A stretch of DNA of 64,000 nt from Paludibacteraceae bacterium. GTDB lineage: Bacteria; Bacteroidota; Bacteroidia; Bacteroidales; Paludibacteraceae. The notes under the pieces were generated by a model. That model was not told the DNA's origin and made no database searches. It saw nothing but the letters and a program-made list of their open reading frames with translations. This document shows, piece after piece, positions 12,401 to 20,900 of the stretch (positions within the stretch are counted from its first letter, which is position 1; every line of letters begins with the position of its first letter). The stretch is taken from NCBI GenBank assembly GCA_024401475.1, contig JAKSKZ010000016.1:1-64000 (forward strand). The letters are read 5' to 3'. The position numbers and the translations under genes were made by a program.

Positions 12401-15400
12401 CCTCCGCTTCTACGATTATAATGAGAATGGAGAGTTGCATAAAAGGGGGGACGATATGGGAGCTAATCATGTGACGGATGTTACAGACAAGGAAGTTTAC
12501 GCTTGGTCAACAGGTCCAAACCTTACCGCAGGTAAGTATTATGTGACATGGGGTGATATGTGTGATGCCGAGATTATCAAGTATCAATTTACTGTCGATC
12601 CGTTAAAGCAACCTTCCATCAAGATGCTTGAATCAAGTTATGTCGATTTGAAGTGTAATTACGATAAGGCGTATGTCGATTTCAGTTATGAAGGTGGCTC
12701 TCCAGTTAACAAGCGTCTGTTGTTTAAGTATGTTCCTAACGATGATTGGGAATATACCACAGAACCGTTAGCCGAAGCCAATACTTATCGTTTATATGGC
12801 TTTACCCTTGGTAGTGGCAATCAGGGACACAAAAAAGTGGAAGGTACCGATTATGAGTTGACGGATGATGATGCGGGATTGATAGATGGTACTTACCGTA
12901 TTATTTATGAAGATGAGACAGGTAAGTGTCCTGGCGACGATGTTAGTTTTGATGTTACCGTTAAACGCCAGAAGGCAATCAAGTTCTTGCTTGACAAGCA
13001 AGATGTGAAGTGTTTCGACATGAACATGGGTACTGTATGTTTTGTGCCGTACCGTAATGGTGGAGACCTCCAATATACGAAGACGCTTCATCCAGATAGA
13101 GCACAGGGACGTAACTGGGCTTATGCAATTATCAGCACCGATGAGGAGCAGAAGGCGTTCTATTCTTCTAAATATAAGATTGACAATTCTGAAAATGGCG
13201 ATCATAATATTCTCGGAGAAACGGTATTCCGCTCTAAGGTCTTTAGCGATATTGCCAATATCCATCTTGTGGCTAAAGAACATGAAGAAAATGATATCAA
13301 AACAATTATCAAAGATACTTTGGATAAGAATGGAACTTTACCATATCCATTGTCTAAATTGTATAACAACGGAAACCGTGAGTCGGTAGCTACAGACTGG
13401 ATTGGTTTGGATATGTTGCCTGCTGATGAGTACACCATTGTTGTGACCGATACATTCAACTGTACCTATACAAAAGATTTCTCGTTGGTTCCACCACGCG
13501 GAAAACGTTTGGAAGTTTATGATACGGAATATCTTGGTGATGCAGATGGTGCTAATCCTGTATGTAATGCAGAAGAGAGACGTATTCGTTTCAAATGTAC
13601 AGGCGGTAACTACCCTTATTTGTACAGTATCGTTAATCTTGATCTTGAGAATAAGAATCTTGATTTGGACGAGATGGAAGGTGAAGGTGGTATTGGAAGT
13701 TCTGATTATGTGCAGGATGTTACGATTAAGAAGATCCAGGAAGGAAGTGACAATCAAATTATAGATTATACCTCCGAGATGCTTTCTGCTGGTACTTACG
13801 AGGTTCGAGTTTATGATTATCTCGGTTGTGTTGCGAAAGGAGGAACTGTGAAGGTTGAAGCAAAATTTGAACTGAATGGTACTCCTCATGTGGATTTGTG
13901 TAATCCTTCTGACAACAATATACTTTTGTTGAATAAGGATTTTGCTAAGACGATTGACCACTTCACCTACATGATTGGTCATGGCACTCATTGTAAGTCT
14001 TATCCTTATTGTTCGGTTGATGACGGTGATGTCGATGTTGACCCTTATGGTTATATGCAACATACGCATCAGTGTAATTACGAAGATTTCGCTGACTGCA
14101 AGAACAAGACGGTGATAAATGGTATTGAACGTCGTTACAACCAACCAGTGGAAAGCAATTTGTCTTACCGAGAGAAGGTTGATGAGCAGTGGGTGGATTA
14201 TACCAATGCAGTGGGTGTGACCAACGTGCCTAAGGGAAGAATTGGTTTTATTGCTTATGATAAAGAGGGATGTTCTGCTTTTGCTGAATTTGACTTCAAA
14301 TCGACTGGCTTGCCGATGTCCCTTGCTGCTGTCTCTACCGAACCTGTAAACTGTTATGGTGACGAAGAGGGTACTGTTGAATTGAAACTTTATGGTGGCC
14401 ACGAATTCTATACTAAAGTGTTGCTCGATGGAGAGGAACTTCCTGCTACAACTCCAATCGTTATGACAACCGTAAAGAAGAATGATCCGGTATTGGATGA
14501 ATATAATAATGAGGTGGTTACAAGAGATACTATAACTTTGTCATATCTCTTGAATAATGAGAAAGTCTTTAATGATCTTAAATTGGCTTTTGATGCAGAA
14601 CAACTCATGAAGAACGTCAAAAAGGAGTTGACTGATTTGCTTGGGGTTGAACCTACGTTCGCCCAACTCAACGAGGAGATGGGTAAGAGACTCAGAATTT
14701 ACGAGAAGACTTCTTACTCTTTCACATTGGGTGATTTGAAGGCTACCATGAACTTTGAGGGTGCTGATGAAAAACACAACCATAAACATGTTATTACGGT
14801 GGTTGACAATCAGAATTGTGAGTTCTCCACTGAGTTCGATATCTATCAGCCTACTAAACTGAAGATTGAGGCAGAAGGTAGTTATATTTGTCACGATAAA
14901 TCAACGCGTATATTCGCAAAATCGACAACCGGTGGTGTGTCTCCTTATCTGTACAAGGTGGAAGAACTCTCTTCTGAAGACTATATATTTGACGAACGTT
15001 CGGAAAAATACCCTCAAACTCCAGATGGTGAGGATTTGACCACTTATGATGATTACAAGAGATTCTATATGGATGAGTATCATACAAACGATCATATTCC
15101 AGTTGGTGACGGAGCACATGTGATGCTTGTTCAAGATGCGAATGGTTGTGAAGCGGCAAGTGACATAACTTACCCTAATGGAGACTTGGAATGGAAGTCG
15201 GTTAAGCAGGATCAGCTGATTAGTACTTGGCACGACTTCGGTAATGTTTTGGTTGTTGAAGACCAGACTGACTATAGTGTGATGAATAGTCCTATTGCCC
15301 AATACGATAGTATGAAGGTGATGGTGGTTATGGATGACGAAACCGACGCTGAAAAATTTGAGGGCGTTATGGTGTCTAATGACCTTTATGTGTATGGTAT

Positions 15401-16220
15401 TCAGGGATCTTCTTTAAGTCCGAAATGGACAAGTAACTCTTATCAAGGACCGTCATGGGGAATCCCTCTTGAAGCACAGAAAGACTATATGAATCTTTCT
15501 GAGGAGATGCAAAGTAGGTATAAGATTTCAGATGGATTTGACAAGCTTGTTGCTGATGACGAGTCGTTGAGACGTATGGTTTTTGTTCAATTCCGAAATC
15601 CTGAAACCTTAAAAGACTTCGATCTGCAAAAATTCTTGGACGATAAGAATAAAGATAATGATGGAAAGGGCGTTCAATTGGGCTTCACCATTCGCGTGAT
15701 TGCCTACGTAGCGGGTTGTGACGTGATTACAGAGCACAATTCATTGGCACTCAATCTCGATGGTGTTAATCCGTACCCTAATCCTAAGTTCATGAATAGC
15801 ATCCATTTGGCTGCTACTAAGGCTAAAGATGGGGAGACTACATTGTTTATTACCATGGCAGATCCTTCAAGCTTCAAGTATATTGTTTATGGAGTGAATG
15901 GTGCTGTCAAGTCAAATGTGAAATCTTATAAATTGACTAGCAATCTTGAGGGTTGGTATGTGACTGATAGAGATGGTAATCTATATTCAACAACTCCAGC
16001 CATCGAAGCTAACGATGATAGTGGCGACTCAAACGACACTAACGATACTAATGACACTATCGATGATAATGAAACATCTATAGTTGTTAATGGCAAGGAG
16101 GAAGTTGTTAATTACTACACATACGCTTTGAAAGTGTCTGATATTACTGAGAATGTTATTATTAAAGTGTTCACTGAAAGCAATGCTGCTGCAATTAAAG
16201 TTTTGAATGATGCTGAGTAA
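462..16220 (+). CDS. Giant secreted beta-helix / SprB-like repeat adhesin (5252 aa)
   Basis: A signal peptide is visible (residues 1-26, hydrophobic IALIFVWVCAVCAEA). Residues ~60-430 look like a parallel beta-helix, with short repeated strands of the type 'I.dC.F.n'. Two more beta-helix blocks each begin with a diagnostic entry motif: VYVKENGEGDGSSWDDA near residue 536 and FYVKEDGTGKGTSWKDA near 993. From ~1365 to ~5000 there are Cys-containing SprB-type modules (C.G..DG.I....., then G.Y...V.D.C). Within these, a 454-residue unit is repeated almost exactly from 5941 to 10570. Near residue 5104 an NPYPNP motif starts a short T9SS type A-like segment. It is followed by an Asp/Thr/Asn-rich spacer and about 40 more residues, so it is not a clean terminal signal. 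By family, a surface adhesin or filament exported by T9SS is likely; the ligand is unknown. Base composition is visibly AT-richer before ~3400 than in the repeat region. It is the first gene of the operon. Confidence 0.85.
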   Translation: MVTFNNFKRVIALIFVWVCAVCAEASVFHVVTTKNYNSDGSVVLGSFAEALEMANEQKGSWTILFKTEGVVEMKNGLVVSGLDELIIEGNSKVTVRFNCDESVNITNPPITFENIKNLSFEGVDFELYSDSELRIEDQYRYIRVQTTNSNVSNINLIKDCSFDGIGILAKDNVSVETIQGGKFSNCYSAIDVDIVNTINDVEFYNNWYSIINSDKNNIRVIGKVRVKEIVGCKFVSNKELNCKDGGLENPCTNVIVADVELVSLCEFYGNWSRLKSITCSVDGTGMSAFLITKCKKLINCYFDDWRYPFSKSEFSLIENCDFKNITYCFNESSCIELKDCDFLDNGAEGLNNIKYKDWIQIIDNCTNLPKIYLQSPIKKIVKSTFLKSWVSGPLEGAEITNNTFNESYLVNESETAGLYSENLFIGDENGKVIKNKNDDAPKPIIKSIVLGEDKLIIKGSCGPNAKVELFQNEGFNQTATKYLKSINADKDGYFEAEVNSPVMLKGKHCFSATATYNKTQTSELSDTYCFSLPENVYVKENGEGDGSSWDDAMSPEFFVAALSCCPSGTVFYVAEGDYQLSTTAGSCSIHNNVTILGGFSDNSSGTESVSDVVNNITRFSNCNIDLEDVSASFSGIEFSGVSIKGNESTPINTVSFDSCSFVKSLDKYRGCRIDIPEASTASILNCRFENNYVWCRTYYDIFAINAKTITIRNCSFIGLSDGGCTDSRGLRLKYDNCTIENSTFSDLELLELINAKGNYMKFNNNTCVGFHVKGRMSAGTEYGSPIISNGEMIGNIIECTSEVTGGIQGVKMYNNVFIPRDDSYQYTKLVTGDNANIYIKEDELAKLINGKLSDPLKIYENIYDYDVYSFTPEIDRSGFLPVIRLNTDKLSDDTGIRFDRIKTGLTVDATGENRLNSTCPGALELTQVYREIKDTVCQGEIYNRHGFNYNTEGLKNTQYLTGVAKGETGVDTLFNVALVIAPWRCDLDLTGIDFYVKEDGTGKGTSWKDAMSPDDFRYAIPRVKEGATFHIAAGEYSIYNPMESSSDEAKYMYVNAGIKFIGGYPADAEDQTAVSDPTENVTYLQSGSRYHSQYPIFVITESAKKSVEFQNVVLYKATVRNTSADLESLIFDGCKFYYSTSSDYASVYCTEKSNAVVSVKNSLFFGDRRDYNAIKVLNGKTVEIENTDFSWYAPKGALFDIDGADFVLKNSVFTDISCQSLLSCSNQNNQSFYNNTFVKNDYTSFISEKSASAAKGTRKFIGNIIERGSDDMSSFVKNATCHYNVTDFTMEGSDNIKVSAFDGLLDGSTSLADGKFRPNTIKNGIHEYIVKLKGDEIEEKSIRFPLDETVVSSDILGQKRNKKTCAGACEFPKEEVFHLESITFGEDPECVVKDRVARIEVADGVSPYTFEIQTTDGKQVQQYMNASPIQYMVELPDGEYVAVITDGQNKVVTSEPFTITSKRKFSATVTKICDGSMSHIVLDYAGAVKKVELQQFAGYYDVTSLYDADSKSVTAKNSYLGVRLTFSDGCQSYASLDEVKEEPLAIAFATTPKIENQTCEGEDNGSFTCYPASQINLRGYKMCLVVTNKTTKEVYKDCVTQSGSRMSVKNLPVGEYEAYIALGYDDCIVDDSKKVLDDFTIKALGELEITDISEETAIRCEGTTISQKFEVRNYDANLYTWNLTKDDKDITAKVEATVPTTSNGTFVFDELSAGKYVFSLVDQCEKAYTKKFTIKESIKQAIDFSSENSHGVSCEGKSDGLVNIKVINWSYGDKGVLTNTTTGQEVENAEFTKSGSTSFSASNVSGGKYLLSVTDLCGRESEYEVDIDELNKTSKFDLSLDAAEDAGCNEESRKIAVSVSGTASEPYSYTLYKVEGTEETLLDSKEEVTDETYTSGKLDYGKYKLTAVNKNGCEVSVERTFSASHALSGTRLVCGTNTHVELNYDGVIEGVSVKVGGKWIDVKFDEDANKSVFDYNGVVTDVRVKESGCVTDATLTDVDLSGDLFAGVEADYSVSHETCYGKKDGSISVTYSGYKGNMEVVAYAGEKKSTYDAESKSLIISGLAPGSYDVKLGFVIDGCDVEDQSKSVETGVEIKSVGKPELTDNKEDLTIRCEGKTVTETINITNYDKNLYTWKLTKDGEEITAKPVITTGEKAAFKFSELSAGAYEFSLVDKCEKVYSFKFTVSESLKPALTFDEAHKGVSCDGKADGVVSFSVSNWDNDNDKAVFKNLTTDKAVECTPVYEDGTITYSVSGVSTGKYSLSVTEFCGTKYDDQIVDIDELNKTTKFDISLGTAEDAGCNEESRKISATVSGLETQAPYTYVLYKVEGEEETVIDDKQKEVTDRTYTSGKLDFGKYKLVAVNNDGCEVSVERTFSASHALSGTRLVCGTNTHVELNYDGVVEGVSVKVGGKWIDVKFDEDANKSVFDYNGVVTDVRVKESGCVTDATLTDVDLSGDLFAGVEADYSVSHETCYGKKDGSISVTYSGYKGNMEVVAYAGEKKSTYDAESKSLIISGLVPGSYDVKLGFVIDGCDVEDQSKSVGTGVEIKSVGKPELADNKEDLTIRCEGKTVTETINITNYDKNLYTWKLTKDGEEITAKPVITTGEKAAFKFSELSAGAYEFSLVDKCEKVYSFKFTVSESLKPALTFDEAHKGVSCDGKADGVVSFSVSNWDNDNDKAVFKNLTTDKAVECTPVYEDGTITYSVSGVSTGKYSLSVTEFCGTKYDDQIVDIDELNKTTKFDISLGTAEDAGCNEESRKISATVSGLETQAPYTYVLYKVEGEEETVIDDKQKDVTDRTYTSGKLDFGKYKLVAVNKNGCEVSVERTFSASHALSGTRLVCGTNTHVELNYDGVVEGVSVKVGGKWIDVKFDEDANKSVFDYNGVVTDVRVKESGCVTDATLTDVDLSGDLFAGVEADYSVSHETCYGKKDGSISVTYSGYKGNMEVVAYAGEKKSTYDAESKSLIISGLAPGSYDVKLAFVIDGCEVEDQSKSVGTGVEIKSVGKPELADNKEDLTIRCEGKTVTETINITNYDKNLYTWKLTKDGEEITAKPVITTGEKAAFKFSELSAGAYEFSLVDKCEKVYSFKFTVSESLKPALTFDEAHKGVSCDGKADGVVSFSVSNWDNDNDKAVFKNLTTDKAVECTPVYEDGTITYSVSGVSTGKYSLSVTEFCGTKYDDQIVDIDELNKTTKFDISLGTAEDAGCNEESRKISATVSGLETQAPYTYVLYKVEGEEETVIDDKQKEVTDRTYTSGKLDFGKYKLVAVNNDGCEVSVERTFSASHALSGTRLVCGTNTHVELNYDGVVEGVSVKVGGKWIDVKFDEDANKSIFDYNGVVTDVRVKESGCATDATLTDVDLSGDLFAGVSSSYQMDHQKCFGTDDCSIAVKYTGFTGNMNVTAYAIDAKGNEVSSIYDDEQKCLLISKLAPGIYDVELRISVNGCSLSDKAYNVAEKIELEGLEEPVYLSEKYSFVNNRCEGKAKGSMHMEMKGWKDGYYYWTIKRAGSPDGEIQKNWHHGDALADGVFAFDIDGLPEGKNTFTMYDYCGNVVFAQIQNISADYIDAITLDMGEMKPYTCADRKDGSLSFIASPWVAGDEAVIKLGEEKLSVSPEVKEGKAYFNLSNQGAGVYTITTTDLCSRKEEKAFDFTEFAEKNGLFHISSVDYDAKTARCEWEKRFVKACVAGGTAPYVYKVETIDGNSIQVSEPATSTSFVSDLLPDGKFKIVAVDNTNCESVYDEGLEQESATKLVAQKREVICGDQKYTLVTAKHNGVNNEREYWFMDANKDNVTKVVIGGEIDSAVIITPVDVTFTQVSSYYSDCDMYARLTELPLDNTALTEADATVTKVYKQRCFGKDNGGVVVDYDGPKTVYSVAIKLVDKKDATHFYYSGIAKSTKETLSIEDAAPGEYELFLVHKLGECELEGMTRKLQDVTVAALTEPLALYADKTKVYPSDCYSVMNARSVVAATGWTDEVYTLRFYDYNENGELHKRGDDMGANHVTDVTDKEVYAWSTGPNLTAGKYYVTWGDMCDAEIIKYQFTVDPLKQPSIKMLESSYVDLKCNYDKAYVDFSYEGGSPVNKRLLFKYVPNDDWEYTTEPLAEANTYRLYGFTLGSGNQGHKKVEGTDYELTDDDAGLIDGTYRIIYEDETGKCPGDDVSFDVTVKRQKAIKFLLDKQDVKCFDMNMGTVCFVPYRNGGDLQYTKTLHPDRAQGRNWAYAIISTDEEQKAFYSSKYKIDNSENGDHNILGETVFRSKVFSDIANIHLVAKEHEENDIKTIIKDTLDKNGTLPYPLSKLYNNGNRESVATDWIGLDMLPADEYTIVVTDTFNCTYTKDFSLVPPRGKRLEVYDTEYLGDADGANPVCNAEERRIRFKCTGGNYPYLYSIVNLDLENKNLDLDEMEGEGGIGSSDYVQDVTIKKIQEGSDNQIIDYTSEMLSAGTYEVRVYDYLGCVAKGGTVKVEAKFELNGTPHVDLCNPSDNNILLLNKDFAKTIDHFTYMIGHGTHCKSYPYCSVDDGDVDVDPYGYMQHTHQCNYEDFADCKNKTVINGIERRYNQPVESNLSYREKVDEQWVDYTNAVGVTNVPKGRIGFIAYDKEGCSAFAEFDFKSTGLPMSLAAVSTEPVNCYGDEEGTVELKLYGGHEFYTKVLLDGEELPATTPIVMTTVKKNDPVLDEYNNEVVTRDTITLSYLLNNEKVFNDLKLAFDAEQLMKNVKKELTDLLGVEPTFAQLNEEMGKRLRIYEKTSYSFTLGDLKATMNFEGADEKHNHKHVITVVDNQNCEFSTEFDIYQPTKLKIEAEGSYICHDKSTRIFAKSTTGGVSPYLYKVEELSSEDYIFDERSEKYPQTPDGEDLTTYDDYKRFYMDEYHTNDHIPVGDGAHVMLVQDANGCEAASDITYPNGDLEWKSVKQDQLISTWHDFGNVLVVEDQTDYSVMNSPIAQYDSMKVMVVMDDETDAEKFEGVMVSNDLYVYGIQGSSLSPKWTSNSYQGPSWGIPLEAQKDYMNLSEEMQSRYKISDGFDKLVADDESLRRMVFVQFRNPETLKDFDLQKFLDDKNKDNDGKGVQLGFTIRVIAYVAGCDVITEHNSLALNLDGVNPYPNPKFMNSIHLAATKAKDGETTLFITMADPSSFKYIVYGVNGAVKSNVKSYKLTSNLEGWYVTDRDGNLYSTTPAIEANDDSGDSNDTNDTNDTIDDNETSIVVNGKEEVVNYYTYALKVSDITENVIIKVFTESNAAAIKVLNDAE
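5941..10570 (+). repeat. Near-identical 1362-bp tandem repeat inside the adhesin gene
   Basis: The anchor 'tcgacgaattgaacaa' recurs at 5941, 7297, 8659 and 10021, i.e. spacings of 1356, 1362 and 1362 bp. This gives three full units and one partial unit that fades near 10570. Each 454-residue unit contains about five sub-modules of ~90 residues with paired cysteines. The preceding ~540 bp (from about 5400) is a diverged relative of the second half of the unit. The near identity at DNA level points to recent duplication or gene conversion, and copy number is likely to vary between strains. Confidence 0.9.
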
Positions 16221-16224
16221 TAAA

Positions 16225-17940
16225 ATGAGTAAATACGTTAAGCACATCTTGTGCATTATCTCTTTGGCATTTGTTTCGAACATTAATGCTGTGGAAATTT
16301 CCCCCGACAATATCGACTTTAAAAAGAAGTTGACCGTAGGCGGAGGATTGAGTTTCAATAATACTTTTTATGCGGGTAGCGACAGCCTTATTAAGCGTGA
16401 CCCTTATGTCTATACGCTTTGTGGTAGTATCAACTTCAATTATCTTGGTGTTGATTTGCCTTTCAGCTTTGCGCTTAGCAACACCAGCAAGGAATATACC
16501 CAACCATTCAACCGATTCCAGATTGCGCCTAAGTACAAGTGGGTGCGTCTTTACCTTGGTAGTGCCAGCATGACCTTCTCGCCTTATACATTGGCGGGTC
16601 ACGATTTCAATGGTGTGGGTGTGGAGCTTACTCCGAAAAATTGGTACATTGGTGCTATGTATGGCCGTTTTCAAAAGGCGATTGAGTATGACCCGATGGT
16701 TGAGAATATTGACGAGGTGGCCTACAAACGTATGGGTTATAGTGCCAAAGTGGGTTGGAATGGTAGTGGAACCTCGGTAAACGCAACGTTTTTCCATGCT
16801 AAAGACGAAGTTAGTTCGTTGGAATATGCTGTGCCTGACGAGGCTGATCTGCATCCGAAAGAGAATACGGCTGTTAGTGGTTTTGTGCGTCAGTCGTTTT
16901 TTAAGGACTTCTTCGTTCAGGCCGAATATGCCTTTTCACTTTATAATTCTGAAATTCGTACCTCTGATGGCGCTCCTGCGGTTGGTTCTACTTTTCTCGA
17001 CAAACTCTTCGACAGAAAGGGTAACGACCGTTTTGTGGATGCAATAAACGCATCGGCAGGTTATGCAGGCAAAATTTGGGGACTTTCGCTTTGCTATGAA
17101 CGTATAGCTCCTTACTATCAGACGCTTGGTGGATATTATTTCACCGACGACAAGGAAGACTATACCTTGGCTCCTTATGTGAAGTTCTTGAATGGAAAAT
17201 TGAACTTAAATGGTAAGTTGGGTTTTGAGTTTAATAACCTCAACAACCTAAAGTCTAACGACAACAAAAGGGTTGTAGGTTCGCTGTCAAGTTCCTTTAG
17301 CGATGGCAAACACTGGACGTCTTCATTGTCTTACTCCAATTTCTCGAACTATACGAAATATAAGAAGACGGCTTACCCTTATTACGTTGACCAACTCGAT
17401 ACGCTTAATTATTATCAGGTCAATCAGGCTTGGACAGGCTTGGTGGCTTACTCATGGGGTGATACGTTGAGGACACAGTCGGTTTCGGCCTCTGGTAACT
17501 TTAATTACGGAAATCAGAAGGCTGGTAACACTTCATTTTCTAAGCAAACCATTGTTGGTGGAAGCCTTAATTTTTCACAGGTGTTCGTTCCGTCCCGTAT
17601 TTCGTGGGGAAGTTTTTTCAGCGCGAACAAGGCGGATGCTTCTTCCGTAGAAAGTCTTTATTGGGGACCCGGCGTGAATGCTGGTTGGAGTGACAAGTCG
17701 GGCTCTTTTTCTGTGACAGGACAAATTGCCTACAATGTGAACAATCTCAATGGTCAATTATATAGTTCACTATTGAATAGCGGCATTAATGCCAATTATT
17801 CCCTTTCTCAGGTTGACGCGAAATATGGCAAACACATGGTTACTGCCTCTCTTGGCTTGACCAACTGGTTGAAAAGTGAAGCGAAAACTAAGAACGATTT
17901 CGAATTCCTGGCCACGCTTAATTATTCTGTGAATTTTTAA
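16225..17940 (+). CDS. Outer-membrane beta-barrel protein, probable adhesin partner (571 aa)
   Basis: I chose the ATG at 16225, four bases after the adhesin stop. It gives a clean signal peptide (MSKYVKHILCIISLAFVSNINA). An in-frame ATG at 16207 would overlap the adhesin by 14 nt. After the signal, the protein alternates aromatic and polar residues in strand pairs throughout and ends in LNYSVNF, an aromatic terminal strand typical of outer-membrane barrels. Directly downstream of a SprB-like giant, the position matches PorP/SprF-type helper barrels needed for export or anchoring of such adhesins. At 571 residues it is much longer than the ~300-350 residues I expect of SprF, and I see no clear PorP signature. 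Its role as an export or anchoring partner is inferred from location. Confidence 0.75.
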   Translation: MSKYVKHILCIISLAFVSNINAVEISPDNIDFKKKLTVGGGLSFNNTFYAGSDSLIKRDPYVYTLCGSINFNYLGVDLPFSFALSNTSKEYTQPFNRFQIAPKYKWVRLYLGSASMTFSPYTLAGHDFNGVGVELTPKNWYIGAMYGRFQKAIEYDPMVENIDEVAYKRMGYSAKVGWNGSGTSVNATFFHAKDEVSSLEYAVPDEADLHPKENTAVSGFVRQSFFKDFFVQAEYAFSLYNSEIRTSDGAPAVGSTFLDKLFDRKGNDRFVDAINASAGYAGKIWGLSLCYERIAPYYQTLGGYYFTDDKEDYTLAPYVKFLNGKLNLNGKLGFEFNNLNNLKSNDNKRVVGSLSSSFSDGKHWTSSLSYSNFSNYTKYKKTAYPYYVDQLDTLNYYQVNQAWTGLVAYSWGDTLRTQSVSASGNFNYGNQKAGNTSFSKQTIVGGSLNFSQVFVPSRISWGSFFSANKADASSVESLYWGPGVNAGWSDKSGSFSVTGQIAYNVNNLNGQLYSSLLNSGINANYSLSQVDAKYGKHMVTASLGLTNWLKSEAKTKNDFEFLATLNYSVNF

Positions 17941-17971
17941 TTTTTTTTGAAAGATACATTCATTCTGATAT

Positions 17972-20900
17972 ATGAACACGATTAAAAGATATTTATTATC
18001 AGTGCTTTTCCTTTGCGTAAGCTTATCTGCTTTTTCGCAAGCTTCGGTCTATCCTATCGACTTAAGTGCCGTGATGTTGCCGCCATACACGAACTGTTTG
18101 GGCGACTATTTCTCGAATGGTAGGGTACAGTTAAAGGCCATCGTGAAAGATATGAGTCGTTACGGTAAAGACGCAACGTTGGAGTATTCTATCACTGTAA
18201 AGGTTAAGCGGGGTAATACCGTCGTATTGTCGTCGATTGCACCTTTGAAGAGAAAATTTAGCGAAACACAGATTATTAACGATATCCCTGTAAAGGAATT
18301 GTTTAGTGACCGGAATAATTATACCGGTACTGCTTCTGGTAGTTTTTTCGGGAATGGTTATTGTTTGGAAGAGGGCTCTTATGAATTTGAATACCAGTTG
18401 TTCGATAAAAACAAGGGTAACATGCCATTAAGCGAACCTTTCTCGGTTTATTGCTATCTGACGCAGGCTGAACCTCCTGTAGGTGTATTCCCAGAAGACG
18501 GTAAATGCTATGACCCGAGCGAAATACCACAAACGATGTTGTTCCAATGGATAGATCCTATTGCTATTGGTCCACAGACTCGTAGTTACGAGTTGCATAT
18601 TAAGGAAGATGGTACGGACATGGCGTTTACGGGTAACATGTTCCCTAAACAAGAAGCTCCAAGTTCAATGGAACTTTATAACCAGAGCGTCTTTAATAAC
18701 AACTTTGTTTTGATAAACAATTCCGCGTCAAAATTTAGAGAAGGCCACAAGTATTACTGGTATGTTCAAATGAGGGGTGGTGCTGCCGATGGAACAAACA
18801 ATAATGCCTATAAGAATGGAGGTAAGAGCCAAACCTATAGTTTCTCTATCGGTAATTGCAATCAAGAAGAACCAAAGACCGAGTTTGACGACACGAAGGC
18901 AAAAAATTCGATAAAGTCGAAGGTAAGAATAGAATTGGACTCTGCCAAGGTTGTGGGTGGAGCCGTTAAAACCATGTGGGAGTTGAAGTCGAACAAAAAC
19001 GACGAGTTGATATGCGGTTTTAAGGTCTATTGTTATAAGGTAGATGGGGGCAACTCTGACGAAGCGTCTGAGGTGTTGAGCAAGACTCTTATTTGTGGTA
19101 AATATAAAGCAGGAGATACTTGGACAGAAAAACTTAATTCTTCTGTGTTTGAGGAGGGTGTGGAGTATTTCTGCTTCGTCCGTCCAGTTTTACAAAATGG
19201 TGAACTCGGATTAATGAGTAATGAACTATCTTTCAAAATAGAATCGGCAAAGGTGACTGCTTCCCCAAGCGACGATGATGATTGTATTGTGGAATTGACC
19301 CCACGCTCGTGTGTTGGTGATTCATTGTTGACCTCGGTCCCTAAATTCTTCTTTGCAAACGATGCTCACCAAGTGATTAGTGTCGATGTAAATGAAACTA
19401 AAATGGAGGGTCAGACTTTTACGGGTAGTGGTATTGTCACTCCTGCTTGGTTGAAAAATATTGTTCCAGACATTCTTCCGTTGGCTGGTCTTAATGTCGA
19501 ATTCGAAAAGATTAAGATCAATACCGATGGTTACCTCTGCGAGGGTGAAATCAAGGTGGTTTCCGATCCAGACAACAACCTTTATTTCGATTTGAACGAA
19601 CTTGTGGATTTCAATGCAGGAGCGACTGTCGCTTCCAAGCAAAAGGAGGTCTTTACCAAAGAGGTTGAAAAAGAGGAGGATATCAAGGGCGACCAGTATA
19701 AGGGCGAGGTCGTTCGTGTGAAATCAACTGGCGACCTTTTTGCTGTCTCTATGGCGGACGGCGAACTCCAAAAGGCAAAGGTGGGAACATGCTTAGATAA
19801 AAATGACTATTGCCCAGTCCAATATAGGGGTGCACTTAACAGCAAAGGCATCTCCCTCCGTTTTGATGTGGATACCACATTTAATAAGGATACTTATAGT
19901 CCATATATCGATAAAAATGCAAATCCGTTTACGGCTCAGAATATATTGGATGGTTACGTTTCGTCGGGTAGTGATTACATTCAGCCTTGGATCTCCATGG
20001 TACAGGGTGAATATAAGTGGATCAAGGCCTATTTCGAAGGCACACCCGACGTGGATCCAAATAACGTTGAATTCTATTTGCTTTCAAAGAATAGTTTGGC
20101 CTTGCTTGAAAAGGAGTATGTGTCTGATGACAATTATTTTAAGGTGAAGATTTACGGAGGTCAGCCTTCTAAATCTTTGCAGATTGTGGCACGTTCTAAC
20201 GCTAAGAAGACGGATTGTTCGAAGAAAGACGACAGCAGTGATGCTGATTCAAACGCTTCTGACGATAATAGTACAAATGCAAGTTCAAATGCAGATTCGT
20301 CAGACGGTGGTGACTCTGATAAAGAGGACGATAGCAAGGGCAGTGGTGATAAAAAATGCGAAGAGTGTGGTGATGATTGCGTAACCTATGGTAGTGCGCA
20401 AATCTATATGCTTTCGTCTAAGAAGGTGAAGGTTATGTTGGTGCCAGTGGTACAAAGTGCTACAGACAATAATTTGAATATCGACGATTTGAAGGCAAAG
20501 GTAACCGCTGCTAATGAAATCATCAACAAGCGCTTTGCTCCGTTGGGCAGAGAGTTTGAACTTGTTGTAGATGATGCGTATGAATATGCTGACATCCCAG
20601 ATGAGGGCTTTAATGTTAGCGAGGATAATAGCGAGTGGACGAAGGAAACTGACGAGATGAAAGCCTTGCGTAAGGCGTATGGTTTGAAGGTAGGAAAACG
20701 TGATGAGTATCAAGCTTGTCTATTCCTTCTTACCCAGGCAAAAAAAGATGGCTTGCAAGGTTATATGCCTCGTTCCAACTCGGTGGGTTTCATCTTCTTA
20801 GGCAACAATTTTGAAAATGTGCAGTCCGACATCATGGCGCATGAGTTATGCCATGGACTCTATGGTTTGCAGCATACTTTCGCTTATCCGGGTGCAGAAC

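Noticed and set aside
13338..14402. A 354-codon open reading on the minus strand inside the giant adhesin gene
   Set aside because: It lies antisense to a well-supported coding frame; its translation is rich in Ile, Thr, Arg and His with no domain or signal. It is a by-product of the codon use of the real gene.
16207..16224. Earlier ATG for the beta-barrel gene, overlapping the adhesin stop
   Set aside because: Possible, but it adds polar residues before an already complete signal peptide; the ATG at 16225 fits better.
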